From contig JAKLIT010000044.1 of assembly GCA_022709465.1 (NCBI GenBank), positions 1 through 10,891 on the forward strand: a stretch of DNA of 10,891 bases. The letters run 5' to 3'. The notes beneath the pieces are model-generated. The model was not told the DNA's origin. It searched no databases and saw nothing but the letters and a program-made list of their open reading frames with translations. A program made the position numbers and the translations under genes. Below, piece after piece: positions 7,325 through 10,891 of the stretch (its first letter is position 1; each line of letters begins with the position of its first letter). Source of the stretch: Candidatus Omnitrophota bacterium. Its GTDB lineage: Bacteria > Omnitrophota > Koll11 > Pluralincolimonadales > Pluralincolimonadaceae.

Positions 7325-8538
7325 CATTGGCCGTGTTCATGGCGTCTTCCGCATTCATGCCCGCGGAGGTCCTGGTCCGCGAAAAGGTCCTCAAGAAACC
7401 CGAGACGATCCAGGGTACCGTATTTACCAAAGGGACAACGGTATATTTCGACGAATCCGGGAAACTGCAATTCGCAAGCCTCGGCGCAGACCAGCAGGTC
7501 GGAGGCATCAGGTTCGCGAAACGCACGTCCGTCTATTTCGACGGTTCCGGAAGGATCGAGTATGCGTACCTCGGCACAGACCAGCAGGTCCTCGGATTGG
7601 ACGTGAAGAAGGGGACCTCGGTATATTTCACGAAGAACGGCAGGCTGGATTATATCATAGTCACGGGAGACGAGGAGATCAACGGCCTGCTTTGCGCGAA
7701 GGGCTCAAAGGCGGGTTTTTATGAATCGGGAAAACTCCGGTACGCCACGCTCGGAAAGGACCAGCAGGTACAGGGGATACCCTGCGCTAAGGGCTCGATA
7801 GCGGGTTTCTATGAATCGGGAAAGCTCGAACACGGGATATTGTCCGATGATTCGTGCGTGCAGGATATAATGTTCGCGAAGGGCACCTACCTTCTTTTTT
7901 ATGAGACAGGCGGGATAAAAAGCGCATACCTCGTCGCGCCTACCGAGATAATGGGGATCGTTTGCGCGAACGGGCCGAGCGCAAGTTTTTATGAGAACGG
8001 GAAACTTGACTGGGCCGTCCTTGCGGACGCGAGCGAGGTGCAGGGGATATCTTGCGCGAAAGGTTCGACCATCGGGTTCTACAACAGCGGCAAGCTCCAG
8101 TACGCCACGCTCTCCTACGAACAGGATATTAGCGGCATTACCTGCGCGAAGGGCGCGAAGGCCGGTTTTTACCAGTCTGGGAATCTCCAGTTCGCGACTC
8201 TCGCTACAAGCCAGCAGGTCTTGGGCATACCCTGCGCCAAGGGCACGGTTGCCGGCCTGTATGAGAACGGCAAGCTTCAGTATGCGACCCTTAACGCGGA
8301 CAAGGAGATAAACGGAATACCCTGCGCAAAGGGTACGAAGGTTGATTTTTATGAGTCCGGAGGCCTACAGAATGCCACGCTATCCAAAAACCATAGGATA
8401 GGTAATATCGACTGTCCGAAAGGGGTGGTCGTCGGCATTCGCGAAACCGGCACGATCAAATATCTGATATTCGAAGGGTCGAAGGCGAGCTTCGACGAGA
8501 ACGGAAACCAGAGAGATACCGAAAAGTCCGCGGATTAA
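7306..8538 (+). CDS. Exported protein made of twelve 30-residue repeats, function unknown
   Basis: A 410-residue protein I cannot assign to a named family. Residues 1 to about 22 look like a signal peptide: two arginines, a hydrophobic stretch (VIALAVFMASSAF), then small residues near MPA. Residues 36-394 are twelve back-to-back repeats, eleven of exactly 30 residues and the last of 29, with the core pattern G-I-x-C-A-K-G, then FYESGKL, then an ATL segment, then a polar turn ending in V or I. The YESGKL part resembles MORN-2/YwqK-type repeats, which form short beta hairpins, but the 30-residue period differs. Cysteine stands at the same repeat position in repeats 4, 5 and 7-12. No catalytic motif or membrane anchor is visible. 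A TTG start at 7306 overlaps the cyclase gene by 19 bases, implying coupled translation and perhaps a joint role in the periplasm or cell envelope. A structural or ligand-binding solenoid is the best guess. Confidence 0.85.
   Translation: MRRTVIALAVFMASSAFMPAEVLVREKVLKKPETIQGTVFTKGTTVYFDESGKLQFASLGADQQVGGIRFAKRTSVYFDGSGRIEYAYLGTDQQVLGLDVKKGTSVYFTKNGRLDYIIVTGDEEINGLLCAKGSKAGFYESGKLRYATLGKDQQVQGIPCAKGSIAGFYESGKLEHGILSDDSCVQDIMFAKGTYLLFYETGGIKSAYLVAPTEIMGIVCANGPSASFYENGKLDWAVLADASEVQGISCAKGSTIGFYNSGKLQYATLSYEQDISGITCAKGAKAGFYQSGNLQFATLATSQQVLGIPCAKGTVAGLYENGKLQYATLNADKEINGIPCAKGTKVDFYESGGLQNATLSKNHRIGNIDCPKGVVVGIRETGTIKYLIFEGSKASFDENGNQRDTEKSAD
7411..8487 (+). repeat. In-frame tandem array, 12 units of 90 bp
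   Basis: The DNA behind the twelve 30-residue repeats. Eleven units are 90 bp and the last is 87 bp, with no frame slippage. Units have diverged: the first three and the sixth differ most (no cysteine at position 5), while units 4, 5 and 8-11 stay close to one consensus, for example GGGTTTTTATGAATCGGG and near variants. The divergence at the DNA level argues for an old array kept by selection and not a recent expansion. Confidence 0.93.
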
Positions 8539-8576
8539 GCTCCTTCCCCGTTTATTATCTTTTCTGCAAACAATCC

Positions 8577-8605
8577 TTGACGACCTTCCATACGCGTAAT
8601 ACAAT
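8577..8605 (+). promoter_or_regulatory. Sigma-70 type promoter for the HTH gene
   Basis: TTGACG (8577-8582) and TACAAT (8600-8605) are separated by exactly 17 bases, each one mismatch from consensus. Transcription would begin near 8612, giving a leader of about 26 bases before the ATG at 8638. It lies in the only sizeable intergenic gap of the window and probably drives the HTH gene and the following TolC-family gene. Confidence 0.75.
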
Positions 8606-8628
8606 TATATACGAAATATGATGGAAGG
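8584..8628 (+). repeat. 8-bp perfect inverted repeat around the promoter -10 region
   Basis: CCTTCCAT (8584-8591) and ATGGAAGG (8621-8628) are perfect reverse complements separated by 29 bases. The left arm is in the promoter spacer and the right arm overlaps the ribosome-binding site. It could be a paired operator, or in read-through RNA a stem that hides the ribosome-binding site. It could also be coincidence, since the right arm is partly constrained as a Shine-Dalgarno sequence. Confidence 0.4.
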
Positions 8629-8637
8629 AGAGGCCAT

Positions 8638-8832
8638 ATGGATATAGGCACGAAATACATAACTATGGAAGAGGTCGTGAATTATCTGAGCCTCAGCGAG
8701 GGCAGTATCCGTAAGCTTATACGGGAACAGAGTTTTCCGCACGTAAAGGTGCTAAGGAAATACCTGTTCAATAAGCAGGATATCGACGCGTGGCTTAAGA
8801 TGCATTCACAGGGCCTAAGGGCTAATAAGTAG
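8638..8832 (+). CDS. Small excisionase/MerR-like helix-turn-helix DNA-binding protein
   Basis: A 64-residue protein matching the HTH_17 / excisionase family form. ITMEEVVNYLSLSEGSIRKLI (8-28) is the helix-turn-helix, followed by a wing containing FPHVKVLRKYLFNK (33-46) and the closing DIDAWLK (48-54). Such proteins bind DNA as small architectural factors or regulators. Many are phage excisionases, but no integrase, attachment site or other phage gene is visible here. AAGGAG (8625-8630) sits seven bases before the ATG, and a near-consensus promoter is upstream. The next gene starts 24 bases after its stop, so the two are probably one transcript. A role as a local transcription regulator, possibly of itself and the outer-membrane gene, is inferred from position only. 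Confidence 0.85.
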   Translation: MDIGTKYITMEEVVNYLSLSEGSIRKLIREQSFPHVKVLRKYLFNKQDIDAWLKMHSQGLRANK

Positions 8833-8856
8833 CATTACCTAACCATAAAAGGGGTC

Positions 8857-10891
8857 ATGCTAAGCTCAAATTGTAAGATATATAGCATATTTATATCTAT
8901 CGTGCTCGCGATATCATTCCCGTCTATATCGTGTTCCGGCGGCGAGGAATTGGATTACAATAAACTTTCACTAGAAGCCGCGCTGAACAGAATGTATGAA
9001 ACCGACCCCGAAATACAGTCAAGCAAACTTGCCGTAGATTCCGCGCAGCTTGAGATAAGGGCGAGGAAGCTCGATACGTTCATGCCAAAACTCAGTGTTG
9101 GCGCCAGCATAGTCAAGCCCGTTAATATTTTTACGAAACTTGACCAGCAAAAAGAGATGTTCTTTGAGCAGCAGCTCATCATAGAGTTCGCCGTTACTTC
9201 AAACAGCTTCAACCATATCCTGAAGGACGTGAAGGGCCACGAGGCGAGCATGCTCGAATTGAAGCAGGCGGTCTCTGAAAAGAGCCGCAAGCTCATCACC
9301 GTCTATTATGCTGTCGCGAGGGCCCAGGAGAATTACAGGTCCAGCTGCAATAATATAGAGACGGTCGAGAAGGTCCTGAAGATGGTCGAAAATAGCAGTG
9401 AATATAAGGATGTCGAGAAGCTGGAGATAAGGAACTATCTTGCCGTAGTCACGGAAGAGAGGTTCGGCGCGCTGAACACGCTTGTCAACACGAGAAGGGA
9501 CCTTCGCGGGCTTCTCGGGCTCGAGGACAGGGAAGATATCGACATAACCGTAGAGGAACTGCCCGACAATATTAACAAGGACATCTCATTCTACGAGAAC
9601 CCGCTGATAAGGCCGGCGGATTACACGCTGGACATATTCAGGAAAAGGGCCGAGGCGGAGGACGTGGCAGCCCGCATCAGCGCGTCGCCGTTATTAAGGC
9701 TTACTTCCACTACCATCCTCGGGATTGCCGAAGGCAGATCCTCGAAATTCCAGAAGAAGGTCATAACCGATACGGCGCTGGAATTGCACATAACCGACTT
9801 TGGTCGCACCGGAGGTTTAAATGATGTCAGCAGGATGAAGTCCCAGATAGCGAGACTGGAACTCCTGAAAGCCGAAGAGGACCTTGAATATTCGGACCTG
9901 ATAGCAAGCGGCAAACTGGCCGAACTGAGCGGCCTAATAGATAATTACAGGGAATATATAACTAAGACGGAAGACACGCTGAGGATGTTCAGGGAGCGGC
10001 TGTCCCTGCCGGTCATCGAGATAATAAGGATGAACGACAATCTCTATAAGGCCAGGTATGCCTTGCAGCAGGCGCTCGTCGATTATACGGTCATGCTCTC
10101 AAACCTCAAAGGCGTCGAATTAAAACCCGAGCAAACGAGCCCCCAATACCAGGATATGAGTTTGGAATACCTGCTCGCGAGGGGAGAGAGGAACGATATC
10201 CTGACCGTCAAGCAGATAGCCGAGAAGAGGATGAGGATGGAGAACGTAAGGATCAACGCGACGAAGGCCGGATATTTCCCGAAGATCACCGGCGCGGCTG
10301 TGCTTGAAAATGCGAACATAGACGGTTTGCCGTCCCAGGCGACCAGGGCTTACCTTTCGCTTGAAGGGCGGCTTTTTAATTTCAAGAACGGCCAGGCTGT
10401 CAGGGCGGCGAAGGCCGGCATGGAAGAGGTAAAGTACGAAGGGGCCGCGTTACAGAACGTGGTCGCGGATGAGATAATAAAGAATTACCTGTTCATATTA
10501 AGGAGCAAGAACACTTTAAAATGGCTGAATGAGATAAAGGAGATCAAGGACGGGGTAATACGCGATATGCTCGAGAGCATGGAAAACAAGGGGCCCAAAT
10601 ACAGCAGTTCGGACATACTGCCGCTGGTCCTGCAGCAGATGGAGCTTGACAGGATGATGGCGGATGTTGAATTCTCGCTGGCGGTTGTCGAATATAACCT
10701 CAAGAAATGGGCCGGAATACCGCTCAACGAGATGATCAGCGTAAAAGAGCTTCCGATGTCCGGGCAGGACGGAGGGCTTTCCGGGTTCATGGAGCTGGTA
10801 CGGTCAAGGGTGGCGCCGTATTTCGACAGTAGGGCACCGGTCAAACAGGCCCTGAGCGCCGTAGAGAAGAACAGGGCGCAGGAGGCGCAGG
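8857..10891 (+). CDS. TolC-family outer-membrane efflux protein with extra repeats (3' end outside window)
   Basis: An open frame of 678 codons with no stop before the right edge. Residues 1-26 form a signal sequence (hydrophobic 11-22) ending in SISC; Cys26 could be a lipoprotein cysteine, although the preceding serine at -3 is a poor lipobox. Then come OEP-type units. Unit 1 spans about 37-223 (LSLEAALNRM to LLGLE). Unit 2 spans about 255-421 and contains ELHITDFGRTGG. Unit 3 spans about 434-623 and has a clear FPKITG and RLFNFKNGQAVRAAKAG. The start of unit 4 is at about 643-678 (APVKQALSAVEKNRAQ). Classical TolC proteins have two such units in roughly 430-500 residues and assemble as a trimer that forms an exit duct through the outer membrane. 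This chain is therefore too long and looks like a tandem fusion. AAAAGGGG (8847-8854) is unusually close to the ATG, but an in-frame stop at 8830-8832 and the signal peptide leave few other starts. Confidence 0.85.
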   Translation, partial: MLSSNCKIYSIFISIVLAISFPSISCSGGEELDYNKLSLEAALNRMYETDPEIQSSKLAVDSAQLEIRARKLDTFMPKLSVGASIVKPVNIFTKLDQQKEMFFEQQLIIEFAVTSNSFNHILKDVKGHEASMLELKQAVSEKSRKLITVYYAVARAQENYRSSCNNIETVEKVLKMVENSSEYKDVEKLEIRNYLAVVTEERFGALNTLVNTRRDLRGLLGLEDREDIDITVEELPDNINKDISFYENPLIRPADYTLDIFRKRAEAEDVAARISASPLLRLTSTTILGIAEGRSSKFQKKVITDTALELHITDFGRTGGLNDVSRMKSQIARLELLKAEEDLEYSDLIASGKLAELSGLIDNYREYITKTEDTLRMFRERLSLPVIEIIRMNDNLYKARYALQQALVDYTVMLSNLKGVELKPEQTSPQYQDMSLEYLLARGERNDILTVKQIAEKRMRMENVRINATKAGYFPKITGAAVLENANIDGLPSQATRAYLSLEGRLFNFKNGQAVRAAKAGMEEVKYEGAALQNVVADEIIKNYLFILRSKNTLKWLNEIKEIKDGVIRDMLESMENKGPKYSSSDILPLVLQQMELDRMMADVEFSLAVVEYNLKKWAGIPLNEMISVKELPMSGQDGGLSGFMELVRSRVAPYFDSRAPVKQALSAVEKNRAQEAQ

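Noticed and set aside
8527..8534. Palindrome TCCGCGGA at the end of the repeat-protein gene as a terminator
   Set aside because: It has no loop and no following T-run; it is coding sequence just before the stop.
8634..8641. Palindrome CCATATGG over the HTH start codon as an operator
   Set aside because: An eight-base palindrome containing an ATG is easily met by chance and there is no second copy nearby.
8638..10891. Stop-codon read-through joining the HTH protein and the TolC-family protein, which are in the same frame
   Set aside because: A DNA-binding domain fused ahead of an export signal makes no sense, and the TolC-family gene has its own ATG, signal peptide and purine-rich upstream sequence.

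Overview
The window is a gene-dense, single-strand (+) stretch of a bacterial chromosome. It suggests an anaerobic Gram-negative organism. The Gram-negative reading comes from a TolC-family outer-membrane protein and exported proteins. The anaerobic reading comes from a ferredoxin-fused EtfA of the type used in flavin-based electron bifurcation. All genes share heavy use of ATA (Ile) and AGG (Arg) codons, so nothing looks recently imported. This style is reminiscent of uncultured PVC-group lineages such as Omnitrophota, but that placement is a guess from memory and not a computed result.

Region 1 (1-2502) is a classical type II fatty-acid synthesis cluster: the 3' end of fabD, then fabG, acpP and fabF, with intact catalytic residues in the three complete genes. 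Region 2 (2519-5722) follows 16 bases after fabF and encodes an acyl-CoA dehydrogenase, EtfB and EtfA. The first two overlap by 4 bases and the last two are 1 base apart. EtfA carries an extra N-terminal domain with two [4Fe-4S] cluster motifs, and EtfB has the sequence motifs of bifurcating ETFs. Together they look like a bifurcating enoyl-CoA reductase, placed where enoyl-reduction or dehydration genes often sit in fatty-acid clusters.

Region 3 (5747-8538) holds a membrane diguanylate cyclase (Cache-like sensor, HAMP, GGDEF with intact inhibitory site). It overlaps by 19 bases an exported protein built from twelve 30-residue repeats, eight of which have a cysteine at the same position. Both genes start with TTG preceded by a purine-rich ribosome-binding site.

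Region 4 (8539-10891) begins with a 99-base gap containing a near-consensus sigma-70 promoter and sequences complementary to the next gene's ribosome-binding site. A 64-residue excisionase-like helix-turn-helix protein follows, then a TolC-family gene that runs off the right edge. That gene is already 678 residues long and appears to be in a fourth structural repeat, whereas normal TolC proteins have two; it looks like two TolC units fused in tandem. No RNA genes, CRISPR arrays, insertion sequences or convincing terminators were seen, and no gene-free stretch exceeds 100 bases.
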